40,452 nucleotides of DNA from Trinickia mobilis (GTDB taxonomy: Bacteria; Pseudomonadota; Gammaproteobacteria; Burkholderiales; Burkholderiaceae): assembly GCF_017315705.1 (NCBI RefSeq), contig NZ_JAFLRF010000027.1, forward strand, positions 1-40,452, given 5' to 3'. Shown here piece by piece: positions 1 to 7,750 of this stretch. Both the position numbers and the translations under genes were made by a program. Position 1 is the stretch's first letter. Each line of letters begins with the position of its first letter. The notes under the pieces were generated by a model. The model did not search any database and was not told the DNA's origin. It saw only the letters and a list, made by a program, of their open reading frames with translations.

Positions 1-288
1 AAACGAACGTCGGCTGACACGACAAACGCGCACCGACCATCAAATCTGCATTCGGTGTGCTAAAACTAGCGCTTACCGTCATTGAGCACATCGCGAGAAA
101 TAGTTGCTCCCACCGGTAGCTGACCAACGCGCCGCGGCTCTCAGACTAGGCGCCCAATCCGAACGTAAGAGTCGGACAGGGTACGTCCCACTCCTCGTAC
201 GGGGAATCATGCGTTATGTTGTAACGTGATAATCAAGGCGTAAATCTGGCAGCACACTGGACTGGCGCCGAGGAACAGGGGACACGAC

Positions 289-1266
289 GTGCGAAATCAA
301 TCAACCGAATGGTCAAGCAGCGACATCCCAGTTGGTGACCGCACAGACGCCTGGCAGTCAGTGCTCAGTAACAGCTACAGGGCGTGGCAAGTCCCCCGTC
401 GCCTACCTGCTACGTTCTACGCTCACGTCAAACGTCATGATTTCGCAGGAGCCGGGATTGTCGAGACGGTATGCGACCCCTGCATGGGTCAACGCACGCG
501 CGGGCAAGTTCGCCACGATGACGAGCTCTATATTGGAGTGCAACTCACGACGGGCGGGCGCGAACGGTTCAAGATTGGCGATTCAGGAGTAGAGGTCGCG
601 TCTGGCGATGTAGTCGTTTGGACGACCGACCAGTTCATCGAGTTCGAGGTTCTCGAGCGCCTGCATAAGGTGACACTCATGATTCCATGGTCGGTGATGC
701 GGGAACGGTTGCCGGAGCGAAAGCAACCTCCCACCGGTGGAAAAATCGAGAGCCGTACAGGCGTCGGCTCGTTGCTGGCGGTACACCTGCTGGCTCTTTC
801 GAATGAAATCGCGACGCTAGACGAGAGCGTTCAAGGTTCTGTCAGCAGGTCCACGCTCGAGCTGCTGGGTGTCGCACTATCCGGTCAGCAACCGTCCGTG
901 ACGTTTGATGCGGGCGCGGCCATGCTGCGCCGCGTGCAGGACTTCATCCTGCAACATCTGCACGAAGACGACCTGAATCCGACCCGAATTGCCGAGGCAA
1001 ATCACATTTCGCTGCGTTACCTGCACATGCTGTTTCAGCGCAGCGACATGACCGTTTCCGGGTGGGTTCTGGACAGGCGGCTGCACGCCTGCAAGCAGGC
1101 GCTGACGGACCCAGCCTATAACCGGCAACGTATCTCGGAGATAGCGTTCCGCTGGGGTTTCAATACAACCAGCCATTTCTGCCGGGCGTTCAAGGAGAAG
1201 TACGGCGCCTCACCGGGTGATGTTCGCAGGACCGTGGGCGTCGGTCCTTTGGACGAGTTTGCATGA
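289..1266 (+). CDS. AraC-family transcriptional regulator
   Basis: This 325-residue protein has the usual AraC-family layout. An N-terminal AraC-binding-like (cupin-type) effector domain spans about residues 20-200. A C-terminal pair of helix-turn-helix motifs spans about residues 215-315 and ends in the family's typical GxSPxxxRR-like tail (YGASPGDVRR). The chosen start is GTG, preceded at proper distance by AGGGGA. The gene converges on the leftward operon that ends at 1332, with a hairpin terminator between them. It is the only regulator adjacent to that operon, so it is the best candidate for binding the tandem repeat at 4497-4533. The family usually activates catabolic operons when an aromatic or small organic effector binds. 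The effector here is unknown. Confidence 0.9.
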   Translation: MRNQSTEWSSSDIPVGDRTDAWQSVLSNSYRAWQVPRRLPATFYAHVKRHDFAGAGIVETVCDPCMGQRTRGQVRHDDELYIGVQLTTGGRERFKIGDSGVEVASGDVVVWTTDQFIEFEVLERLHKVTLMIPWSVMRERLPERKQPPTGGKIESRTGVGSLLAVHLLALSNEIATLDESVQGSVSRSTLELLGVALSGQQPSVTFDAGAAMLRRVQDFILQHLHEDDLNPTRIAEANHISLRYLHMLFQRSDMTVSGWVLDRRLHACKQALTDPAYNRQRISEIAFRWGFNTTSHFCRAFKEKYGASPGDVRRTVGVGPLDEFA

Positions 1267-1294
1267 CAAAAGCGGACAGGAGCTAGCCTGTCCG
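1267..1294 (-). terminator. Hairpin terminator for the leftward operon
   Basis: An 8-bp perfect stem (CGGACAGG at 1273-1280, CCTGTCCG at 1287-1294) encloses the 6-nt loop AGCTAG. Read leftward it is followed by CTTTTGT, a short T tract. It lies just past the glyoxalase stop codon, between convergent genes. Efficiency is uncertain because the T run is only four bases. Confidence 0.6.
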
Positions 1295-1331
1295 GCCAGT
1301 CCCCGCGCCCGCCGTTGTTGCCTACATGCAC

Positions 1332-1727
1332 TTATACGTAGTGCCCTGAACGCTCCAGAACCTCGATTTTGTAGCCATCCGGGTCCTGAATAAAGAAGAA
1401 CCGGGCGAGCATCTCTTCGCCGCGTTTGAATTCCTTCACAGGCGTCGGATGGACACCGAGCCGCGTCATGCGCTCATGCTCATTTTCAAGCTCTGGAACT
1501 GCCACGGCGATGTGGCCATAGCCGTCGCCGTGCGTGTATGCCGGCTCGCGGCCTTTATTCCAGGTCAACTCAATCTCGAAGTCGTTCTCTTCATTTCGAA
1601 GATAAACAAGCGAGAAGTCCGGAAAATCAAGGCGGTGACTTGTCGACAGCCCGAGCGCGTCCTTGTAGAACTGCAGCGAACGGTCAAGGTCGTGAACCCG
1701 CACCATGGAGTGAATGATTTTCGCCAA
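1332..1727 (-). CDS. gloA: Glyoxalase I (lactoylglutathione lyase)
   Basis: This 131-residue protein of the vicinal-oxygen-chelate fold matches the usual length of bacterial GloA. It isomerises the methylglyoxal-glutathione hemithioacetal to S-lactoylglutathione in the cytosol. The four metal ligands can be placed at His6, Glu53 (IELTWN), His72 (YGHIAV) and Glu122 (YKIEVLE), with the conserved DPDGYKIE segment before the last. The start is TTG at 1727, preceded by AAGGAAG. The open frame continues upstream but would overlap the SDR gene and has no ribosome site. It is the last gene of the leftward operon. Its presence behind a Dke1-like cupin fits methylglyoxal being made by this pathway. Confidence 0.88.
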   Translation of the reverse strand: MAKIIHSMVRVHDLDRSLQFYKDALGLSTSHRLDFPDFSLVYLRNEENDFEIELTWNKGREPAYTHGDGYGHIAVAVPELENEHERMTRLGVHPTPVKEFKRGEEMLARFFFIQDPDGYKIEVLERSGHYV

Positions 1728-1788
1728 TTTGTACTTCCTTGTTGCGTAATGCGCGACGCAGCTGCCACGCTGCGCCGCGAGCATCGAA

Positions 1789-2586
1789 TTAAACCGAGAA
1801 GCGACAAAGCGTCTCGCCGCCATCAATGCGGATGAGGTCACCGTGGATGTAGCTCGACTCGTCCGACGCAAGGAATATCGCGAGATTTGCGATGTCTTCA
1901 ACTTCGCCCCAGCGTTTCAGCGGAATTGCTTCGGTGAACACCTTGTCGAAGTCCTTGTCGTCAAACAGCGCACGAGTCAGGGACGTTTTCGCGTACGTCG
2001 GGCAGATGCCGTTCACCCGGATTTTGTCGCGCCCGTACTCGATTGCGAGGCAGCGCGTGAGATTCGCCGCCGCTCCCTTCGATATGTTGTAGACGGACTG
2101 TTTGGGGTGGCCCTGCAATCCAGCTGTTGAGACAATGTTGACGATATTTCCGCCTCGACCTTGTTTCAGAAACGTCTTGATTGCTTCCTGGCAACCGAAC
2201 CACGTGCCTTTTACGTTCACGTCAAAGCAGGCGTCGAGGTCTTCGACCGAGAACTCGTGGGCCAGTTTTCCGGCCCGATAGATACCGGCGTTATTTACCA
2301 TGACGTCGAGACCGCCGTAGAGCCGGACCGTTTCTTCGACCAGGTTTGCGACCTGGTCCTGTTTGGTCACGTCGCACGCGACATACTGAGCCTTGCCCCC
2401 TGCCTCGTTGATGGCTGCCGCTGTCATCAACTGTGGATTGCCTTCGAAGCCGCCCTGATTCGGCGCTTCGTGTACATCACTGACCACCACGCTAGCGCCT
2501 TCGGCGGCATACGCCATGGCGATGCCACGTCCGAACCCCGAGCTCGCGCCGGTGATAATGGCAACCTTACCTTTGAGCCTATCCAT
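1789..2586 (-). CDS. SDR-family NAD(P)-dependent oxidoreductase (first of two)
   Basis: This 265-residue classical short-chain dehydrogenase has a cofactor loop TGASSGFG (about residues 12-19), NNAG at 98-101, and the catalytic triad Ser153, Tyr166 and Lys170. The start is ATG behind AGGAGG. Between beta-2 and beta-3 it carries a long insertion containing QGGFE, which the neighbouring SDR shares as QGGYE. The two are therefore likely paralogues of one subfamily. It sits 57 bp after the other SDR and 61 bp before gloA in the leftward operon. The substrate is unknown. A reduction or oxidation of a keto or hydroxy intermediate of the diketone pathway is an inference from context. Confidence 0.88.
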   Translation of the reverse strand: MDRLKGKVAIITGASSGFGRGIAMAYAAEGASVVVSDVHEAPNQGGFEGNPQLMTAAAINEAGGKAQYVACDVTKQDQVANLVEETVRLYGGLDVMVNNAGIYRAGKLAHEFSVEDLDACFDVNVKGTWFGCQEAIKTFLKQGRGGNIVNIVSTAGLQGHPKQSVYNISKGAAANLTRCLAIEYGRDKIRVNGICPTYAKTSLTRALFDDKDFDKVFTEAIPLKRWGEVEDIANLAIFLASDESSYIHGDLIRIDGGETLCRFSV

Positions 2587-2643
2587 GAACCCTCCTGTTA
2601 GATGTGGTGGCCGGCCGCAAAAGGCTGGCCAGCCCCGTGGTGC

Positions 2644-3471
2644 TTAGCGAGCCGTGAAGGCACCGTCGACGGTCAGCATCGAGCCCGTCATCCACTCCGC
2701 GTCGTCAGACGCGAGAAACAGCACGGCCTTCGCGACATCCTCTGCAGTGCCGACCCGTGGCCACGGAGTGAGGTCGTGAAGCAGCTTGTTGGTATCGTCG
2801 TTTTCCAGGAACGAGCGCACCATCGCGGTAGCTAGAAATCCTGGACAGACAGCGTTCACGTTGATTCGCTCGGGCGCGAAGTCGAGCGCAAGTTCGCGAG
2901 TCAGATTGACGACCGCTCCCTTTGAAGCACAGTAGGCCGGTTCAAGTGCGAGGCCGACCAGGCCGCCGATAGACGCGATGTTGACGACGCGGCCACGGAC
3001 CTTCGCACCTGTCGACGTCGTCAAGGGCTCTTGCTTCATGAATTGCGTGATAGCGTACTTGCAGCCCAGCCAGACGCCCTTTGCGTTCACGTTCATCGTG
3101 AAGTCGTATTGTTCTTCGGTCTCGTCGATGATGTTGTGCAGGCCGGTGAAGACGCCCGCGTTATTGACGATGATGTCCAGACGGCCAAACGTCGATACCG
3201 CGTGGTCAACGACTTTCTGAACGTCGCTGGCTTTGCTTGCGTCCGCCGCGATGAACGTCGCCTTTCCACCTTCCTGCGTGATGACGGCGTCGGTATCGGT
3301 TTCGATATCTTTCTCGTAGCCACCCTGCAGCGCCGACTTCTTCAGGTCGGTGCAGACGATGTGGGCACCCTCTCGCGCCAGTGCCAGAGCGATGGCGCGT
3401 CCGTTACCAGAACTGGAGCCGGTTACTACAGCGATACGATTCTCAAGTTTCCGTGTCATGACTTTTCTCAT
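2644..3471 (-). CDS. SDR-family NAD(P)-dependent oxidoreductase (second of two)
   Basis: This classical SDR of 275 residues (271 if the second ATG, at 3459, is used) has TGSSSGNG (residues 17-24), NNAG at 103-106, and the triad Ser167, Tyr180 and Lys184. It carries the same QGGYE-containing insertion after beta-2 as the downstream SDR. The start is ambiguous. The first ATG at 3471 has no ribosome site, whereas the ATG at 3459 has GAGAAAAG just ahead. It lies between the SnoaL-like gene and the other SDR, all leftward, which suggests one transcript. The substrate cannot be told from sequence. Confidence 0.87.
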   Translation of the reverse strand: MRKVMTRKLENRIAVVTGSSSGNGRAIALALAREGAHIVCTDLKKSALQGGYEKDIETDTDAVITQEGGKATFIAADASKASDVQKVVDHAVSTFGRLDIIVNNAGVFTGLHNIIDETEEQYDFTMNVNAKGVWLGCKYAITQFMKQEPLTTSTGAKVRGRVVNIASIGGLVGLALEPAYCASKGAVVNLTRELALDFAPERINVNAVCPGFLATAMVRSFLENDDTNKLLHDLTPWPRVGTAEDVAKAVLFLASDDAEWMTGSMLTVDGAFTAR

Positions 3472-3538
3472 TGTATAGTACGTCTAAATAGCATCACGGC
3501 GCCATGTTGTGACTGCGCGTTGTGCTCTGACAGGTCCG

Positions 3539-3895
3539 CTACGCCGAAAACGACGTGAACGTTTGAACCGCTATCTTTCCGTCTTTAACGAACAGCGTGT
3601 CCGTTGCGAGGGTGACCCACGGCTTCGCCTCCCATGCGAGATAGGCGACTTCGCCAGCCGTGCCGCGGCTCGTGATTTTGAACGCCGGCCAGAAGGCGGG
3701 GTCGGCGCCATCCAGGAATGCCTTGAAGAAGCCCGTTATCTCGTCCCGACCACGGAAGGTCTTGTCGGGCGTAATGAGTGTCGAGCCATCGTCATAGTCC
3801 TTGAGAATCTCATCGAGGCCTTGGGCAAATGCACCGAGATGATGGTCGAGGACCTGCTTGGTTGCTGCTTCTGCCTGTTCAGAGGAATTTGACAT
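3539..3895 (-). CDS. SnoaL-like / NTF2-fold protein
   Basis: This 118-residue protein shows the pattern of the SnoaL-like (NTF2) superfamily. It has an N-terminal amphipathic helix, the segment RGRDEITGFFKAFL typical of the cone-forming helices, then beta strands ending in VKDGKIAVQTF. Members are small isomerases, hydratases or ligand binders. No catalytic residue set can be assigned here. It lies between the cupin and the SDR pair in the leftward operon, with 77 bp to the cupin. A role in processing or protecting a reactive carbonyl intermediate is only contextual inference. Confidence 0.75.
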   Translation of the reverse strand: MSNSSEQAEAATKQVLDHHLGAFAQGLDEILKDYDDGSTLITPDKTFRGRDEITGFFKAFLDGADPAFWPAFKITSRGTAGEVAYLAWEAKPWVTLATDTLFVKDGKIAVQTFTSFSA

Positions 3896-3972
3896 GGTGG
3901 TTATCCATCAAGAGTCAGGTGGGAGCCGGCAATGCTGGCCATTGCCGGCGCGTGGCGAGGCCGTGAGCCTGT

Positions 3973-4413
3973 TCACCCAGCGTATGCACGCTGCGCTTCG
4001 TCCCATGTCACAACTACGATTGGCGTCCCGTCTTCCTTGATGAAAGCGAGCGGTCCGAGGAAGGTCATATAGAACTCGCTATCGACCGGGAAGTTGGTCT
4101 TGTCGTGCCGCGCATTGGCGGACTCGTAGCCATATGCCGGCGCAACAACCGTGTCACCGCCCTGTTCGCGACCACCACGAACATCCATTCGCCCCTTCGT
4201 CAGGAGGTATTCGCCCGGCCCGACGTGAAAGTGCGCGTTGAAGGACGAACCGGCAGGGCAATCAAAAATTGCGGTCCAAGCGCCCATTTCGGGGGAGGCG
4301 TGGAGCATCTTCCAGCGAATTCCTCCCTGCGAGAGAGCATCTGGGAAACGCTTCCACGGAATCTCATCGATTTGTACCGCTTCTTCGCGAACCTTTGGCT
4401 TGATTTCCATCAT
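3973..4413 (-). CDS. Acetylacetone dioxygenase-like cupin (Dke1 family)
   Basis: This single-domain cupin of 146 residues starts at one of two tandem ATGs (4413 or 4410) behind AGGAGA. The predicted iron ligands are His61, His63 and His103. They fall one position before the three-His site I recall for Acinetobacter Dke1 (62, 64, 104). Arg79, Glu97 and Thr106 likewise align with Dke1 active-site residues. The segments SWTAIF/AWTAIF, CPAGSSF, GPGEY, LTKGRM and FYMTFLGPL are Dke1-like. Dke1 splits 2,4-pentanedione with O2 into methylglyoxal and acetate. It is the promoter-proximal gene of an operon ending in glyoxalase I, which fits that product. Other beta-dicarbonyl substrates are possible. 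Confidence 0.75.
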   Translation of the reverse strand: MMEIKPKVREEAVQIDEIPWKRFPDALSQGGIRWKMLHASPEMGAWTAIFDCPAGSSFNAHFHVGPGEYLLTKGRMDVRGGREQGGDTVVAPAYGYESANARHDKTNFPVDSEFYMTFLGPLAFIKEDGTPIVVVTWDEAQRAYAG

Positions 4414-4762
4414 CGTCTCCTGATTTCGCCGACCCGAATTCAAGTTCGGCAAGGTTTGTGGATGAAACAACGATATCGCAGGGAGCAGGACGTAGTTTGC
4501 ACGACAGTGCAAATCGAGTTGCATGCCAGTGCATTGGCAGGTTAGCGAGTATGTAGCAGCTGTTTAACGGTAGGCGGCCATCACATCGTGTCTTCTTATC
4601 AACCCATCGAGCAGCGCAGAACTAACGGGATTATTCGCCTCGCCCTAGCAACCCGTCATCAAACATCGCGCGTCAACAGACAATTAGGGCGCTACCCGCC
4701 CGCCGGGGGAACTGCCCTCGCAGGCAATTCGGCGTGCGCTGTAGGGCAACTGCTGCACGCAG
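4414..4762. other. Regulatory region between the diketone operon and the gloB remnant
   Basis: No gene is supported here. The stretch holds the 5' leader and tandem operator of the leftward operon (4497-4533). From about 4560 onward no clear promoter or reading frame could be identified. Confidence 0.6.
4497..4533. promoter_or_regulatory. Tandem direct-repeat operator upstream of the cupin operon
   Basis: TTGCACGACAGTGCA at 4497-4511 recurs as TTGCATGCCAGTGCA at 4519-4533, with 13 of 15 bases equal and a 22-bp period (two helical turns). Each unit is itself a near-palindrome (TGCA...TGCA), and the first extends to TTTGCAC/GTGCAAA. It lies about 85-120 bp upstream of the cupin start. Paired direct repeats of this spacing are typical of AraC-family activators, and an AraC-family gene lies at the far end of the operon. 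Confidence 0.65.
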
Positions 4763-5165
4763 ATGCTGGGCTATCAGTACGTTCCTATTCCCGCATTCCG
4801 CGAAACTACATCTGGCTCGTGACCGACGGGCGTCACGCGCTCGTTGTTGACCCGGGCGATCCTCGCCTGTCAAAGCATATTGTGCTCAGCACGGGTTGTT
4901 GATTACCGCGATCTTGCTCACCCATCACCACGACGACCATGTCGGCGGTGTCGCCGAACTTTTGTCGGACGGTCCTGTAGCGGCCGATGTCGCCGTATAC
5001 GGTCCAGCCAGCGAGCCCATCAAGTATGTGACCGTGACGCTGCATGGCGGTGCCGAGGTCGCAATGAGCGCGCCGAATTTCCACTGTCAGATAAAGGACG
5101 ACCCCGGCCACACCGCCGGACATATCGCGTACTTTGGTCGTCGACTGCGGCGACCCGCACCGGTG
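4763..5165 (+). pseudogene. gloB: Glyoxalase II (hydroxyacylglutathione hydrolase) remnant
   Basis: The beginning of a GloB-type metallo-beta-lactamase can be read across three frames. ATG at 4763 gives YQYVPIPAFRE. After a one-base loss near 4803 come NYIWLVTDGRHA and VVDPGD. A second shift near 4885-4895 restores ITAILLTHHHDDHVGGVAEL, the Zn-binding THxHxDH motif. Then comes DDPGHTAGHIAYFG, and a third shift leaves a VVDCGD-like scrap of the FCGDTLF motif. Everything after about residue 135 of a 260-residue family is missing. It therefore cannot encode an active enzyme. It lies next to a dld fragment, and an intact gloA is close by. Confidence 0.85.
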
Positions 5166-5229
5166 ATTGAGCGTCGATGCGTCGCCGCAGTGTTCACAGA
5201 GTGTAGATTCCAGACGTAGAGGTAAGAAA

Positions 5230-5544
5230 GTGAGTGATGCCGTGCATGATGCAGCGGCGGCAAGGTCGACTGTCCGCACTGACAAACGTGACCTGCTAGC
5301 AAATCTGGTCGCGGTCGTCGGGCGTGCGAACGTGCTTACTGGAGACCGCGCGACCCGTCGCTACCGCACAGGTTTCCGGTTCGGTACGGGTAGCGCTCTC
5401 GCGGTCGTCAAGCCCGGCTCGCTCGTGGAACAGTGGAAAGTATTGCAAGCGTGCATTGCAGCTACCTTTGCATGGATGCCGCGGACCGCGATGATTTCCA
5501 CCTCGCGGTCGGCAAGGAGTGCCTGCGTCGACGGACTGCAATGA
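5230..5544 (+). pseudogene. dld: 5' fragment of quinone-dependent D-lactate dehydrogenase
   Basis: A GTG start behind AGAGGTAAGAAA opens a frame with LVAVVGRANVL, RYRTGFRFGTG, ALAVVKPGSLVEQW and KVLQACIAA. This is the characteristic N-terminus of the Dld family of FAD-linked D-lactate dehydrogenases, just before the FAD-binding glycine-rich loop. Recognisable homology stops near 5465, and the remaining 26 residues do not match. The family is about 570 residues, so more than 85% is lost. With the gloB remnant it would have completed methylglyoxal to pyruvate conversion. Confidence 0.82.
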
Positions 5545-5624
5545 CTTTGAGCGCAGCCGAATCAGCGTAATGATGGCGCCGGACCGTGATTCCTCGAAGC
5601 CCGGCGCATGACGGATTTGGCGCC

Positions 5625-5909
5625 TTATTGGCCGTTCTTCGCAGGGTCCACGGCGTCGTCCGGCGACATCGAGTGTGCGCTGCCCTGGCTCTTGCCCATT
5701 TCGTTTTCCATTTTGCCGGGCATTGTATCCAGCGGGCTTGTGACTGGGTCTCCGTGATAGGTCATTCCGGCAGTCGCCGCGCTATGCGCGTTGCCTCCGC
5801 CACTCCCACCGTTGCCCATTCCACTACCCGCAGCAAAGGCGGCACCCGTCAGACAGATTGCAGCAACGGTGCCGCAGGTCAAGGCGATCTTCAGTGTCAG
5901 GTACTTCAT
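5625..5909 (-). CDS. Small exported protein of unknown function
   Basis: This 94-residue protein begins with a Sec signal peptide (basic MKYLTLK, hydrophobic core to about residue 25, AFA-AG cleavage site). A Gly/Ser/Asn-rich stretch and a hydrophilic, Met-rich tail follow. The start ATG has GGAGACATATC ahead. There are no cysteines, so it is periplasmic or secreted rather than a lipoprotein. Small proteins of this type are common in Burkholderiaceae, but I do not recognise a function. Confidence 0.75.
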   Translation of the reverse strand: MKYLTLKIALTCGTVAAICLTGAAFAAGSGMGNGGSGGGNAHSAATAGMTYHGDPVTSPLDTMPGKMENEMGKSQGSAHSMSPDDAVDPAKNGQ

Positions 5910-6246
5910 GATATGTCTCCTGCAAGTTCGACACGCTTGAGGCGCGCCGGAACCAAATGTGCCGCTGGCGACGGACCGACGATTGCGCAGCGGCGGTACA
6001 CAAACGGCCGATTCAATTCGTATACGCTGAACGCTTGCGGCGTGAGGACCCTAGAAAGTGTTTGTAGTGTACCGCTTCATAAATGAGACGGCCGTCGCCG
6101 GATGCGGGCTGCGACGACGAAAGGTCATCGAATCGCGCTGCCCGACTGCGCTGCGTTTGCTGCATATATACGGCCGAATCGGGCGGTTACTCGAATCAAA
6201 GCGAGCAGCGCTCGTTTTGAACGTCTTATGCCGATGGTCGTCGCTA
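5910..6246. other. Intergenic stretch, nothing recognised
   Basis: Upstream of the exported-protein gene and downstream of the phasin. Short open frames on both strands overlap one another without ribosome sites or family resemblance. I see no RNA gene or repeat. Confidence 0.5.
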
Positions 6247-6723
6247 TCAGGCTTCATTTTTCTCGGCGGCTTCGGCTTCTCCAACGGCCCGTTTGGTCGA
6301 CCTGGACGAGGCGGAAGATGCGGCATTGACATTGCATTCCGTGATTTCCACAGCCCGCTTCGCGGCTTCCTTGGCAGCGCCGTACGCTGAACTGGCCGTC
6401 TCGCTGGCACGCTGGAGAGCGGACTTCCATGCGGAAAACACGGCTTCCCCGCCTGCTGGCACGTTCTTCGCGGGGCTGTCGACAAACGCTTGCGCGTCGT
6501 ACTGCTGGTGCTTGAGCTGCACTTCAGCGGTTGCTGCGAATTCCGCTTGGCTGCCGGACATGATTTCGTAGACGTGTCGCCAGTACGACTGCGTTTTTTC
6601 CACGGCGGGTTGCACTTGGCTCGCCAGCAGCGCGAACGGCTCCTGCGGGTCTTTGGCCGAAACAGCCCTGGCGGTGATGTCCTGGTTTTCGGCGAAGGTC
6701 GATTTGCATCGCTTCAGTCCCAA
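6247..6723 (-). pseudogene. Phasin-family protein, N-terminally truncated
   Basis: The frame contains the core of Burkholderia-type phasins: STFAENQD, AVSAKDPQEPFAL, SQVQPAVEKTQSYWRHVYEI, and an Ala/Lys-rich helical tail. Phasins coat polyhydroxyalkanoate granules. The usual N-terminal helix (about 40 residues before the STFAE segment) is missing. The frame is closed by TAG two codons before the only possible start, a TTG without ribosome site. The protein would be 158 residues instead of about 185-190. I read this as a decayed 5' end, although translation from an internal start cannot be excluded. Confidence 0.65.
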
Positions 6724-6814
6724 CGCCTAGCGCCGTCCTGCTTGGCAGCATTCGCGCTTGTATGGCACCCTGCGGCGGGCTATCTTTAAATGGCTTCTCA
6801 TACAGGAGACGACC

Positions 6815-7111
6815 ATGGAAGGCGCTGCGGTGGGTGCGCACTTCGACAGCGCGCACCTGTTTCTTGACCTGTCCGGCGGCCAGACGGTTGAATTCCCACT
6901 GGACTGGTTTCCTGTCCTGGAAGCAGCGACAGCAGCGGAGCGCGAACACTTCGCCATCTCGATGGACCGCCAGCAACTTTTCTGGCCGGAAATCGATGAG
7001 GACGTGAACGTTCCCGCGCTGCTTTCATACCGGCCCGACGGTGCGTCAATAGCGTCGCTCAACACTACTTCATGTGGGAACCGCTACGACGAGCGATTGA
7101 CGACTACATAA
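6815..7111 (+). CDS. DUF2442 domain protein
   Basis: This 98-residue protein has the DUF2442 pattern of an acidic strand region followed by [14 protein letters not shown], then [28 protein letters not shown]. That matches the family's 'PLxWFPxL...IxWPxLDEDIxVxxLL' layout. The start ATG follows CAGGAGACGACC. The last 20 residues look like an extension beyond the domain. DUF2442 proteins often pair with DUF4160 or relE-like partners, but none is next to it here. It is followed 32 bp later by the cold-shock gene. Function unknown. Confidence 0.8.
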   Translation: MEGAAVGAHFDSAHLFLDLSGGQTVEFPLDWFPVLEAATAAEREHFAISMDRQQLFWPEIDEDVNVPALLSYRPDGASIASLNTTSCGNRYDERLTTT

Positions 7112-7143
7112 ACCCGCCTGTTTCAATTCTGGACACGACTACT

Positions 7144-7347
7144 ATGGCAACCGGCACTGTGAAGTGGTTTAACGATGCGAAGGGCTTTGGCTTCATTACG
7201 CCGGACGATGGCGGCGAAGACCTGTTTGCGCACTTCTCGGAAGTGAAGGCGGAGGGATTTAAATCTCTTCAGGAAGGGCAAAAGGTAACCTTCGAGGTCA
7301 AGCAAGGACCAAAGGGCAAACAGGCGGCGAACATCAAGCCGGCGTAA
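7144..7347 (+). CDS. cspA: Cold-shock protein (CspA family)
   Basis: This complete 67-residue cold-shock domain has RNP1 (KGFGFI at 13-18) and RNP2 (LFAHF, about residues 27-31), plus the starting [10 protein letters not shown]. It binds single-stranded nucleic acids and acts as an RNA chaperone. There is no Shine-Dalgarno sequence in the 15 bp before ATG, and the long AU-rich leader usual for csp genes is absent. A DUF2442 gene ends only 32 bp upstream, so expression may depend on that transcript. The frame is open upstream to an ATG at 7072, so an in-frame extension is possible but unlikely. Confidence 0.93.
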   Translation: MATGTVKWFNDAKGFGFITPDDGGEDLFAHFSEVKAEGFKSLQEGQKVTFEVKQGPKGKQAANIKPA

Positions 7348-7358
7348 GCACAAGGGGC

Positions 7359-7434
7359 TCAAGCGTAGGCCACAGCATGTCATGGTAGTTCTCATCGGCC
7401 ACGCGCTCGCAAGCGGTTCGGCTTGTCGCCACTC
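7359..7434. repeat. Dispersed repeat, copy 1
   Basis: About 76 bp starting TCAAGCGTAGGCCACAGC matches 36074-36151 at roughly 85% identity by eye, with a few small indels. In the other copy the first bases are the 3' end of an XRE-like gene. This copy therefore looks like a leftover tail and downstream flank of a related gene, lying directly behind csp. Confidence 0.7.
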
Positions 7435-7442
7435 ACCCGCAC

Positions 7443-7673
7443 CTAGGTCGGCTCACGTACCTGGCTCCTACCATTGACCGGCATCACGGTCGAAATGGCA
7501 TGTTTGAAAACAAGTTGCACGCCTGGACCAGACTCCAGCAGAACTGCAAACTGGTCAAAGGCGGCCAGTTGACCGCTCAGTCTGATGCCGTTCACGAGGA
7601 ACACATTTACGGCGGTCTGTTCTTTGACCAGTGTCTCTAGAAATTTGTCTTGTACGCAGGGGTCGGCGGTCAT
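7443..7673 (-). CDS. Hfq-like RNA-binding protein (divergent paralogue)
   Basis: This 76-residue Sm-fold protein aligns along Hfq. It has the Sm1 region DKFLETLVKEQTAVNVFLVNGIRLSGQLAAFDQF and the Sm2 core LVFKHAISTV, identical in style to Hfq's YKHAIST. The proximal-face Gln-Asp pair of the N-terminus (QD at 8-9) and the Lys-His of Sm2 are present. Hfq's conserved INLKNT-like segment is replaced by LLESGPG. Burkholderia species are known to carry more than one Hfq. Start ATG at 7673 has no strong ribosome site. It may bind sRNAs such as the candidate at 9159. Confidence 0.85.
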   Translation of the reverse strand: MTADPCVQDKFLETLVKEQTAVNVFLVNGIRLSGQLAAFDQFAVLLESGPGVQLVFKHAISTVMPVNGRSQVREPT

Positions 7674-7750
7674 GATCTATGGTCAATGCGATGGGCCCCT
7701 CGATTGTATCGCCGATACCTGAAGCCACCAGCCGGTCCAGACGGAGTGCG

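Noticed and set aside
4414-4560. Sigma-54 promoter ahead of the cupin
   Set aside because: TGGCAT and TTTGC are present, but the GG-to-GC distance is wrong for -24/-12.
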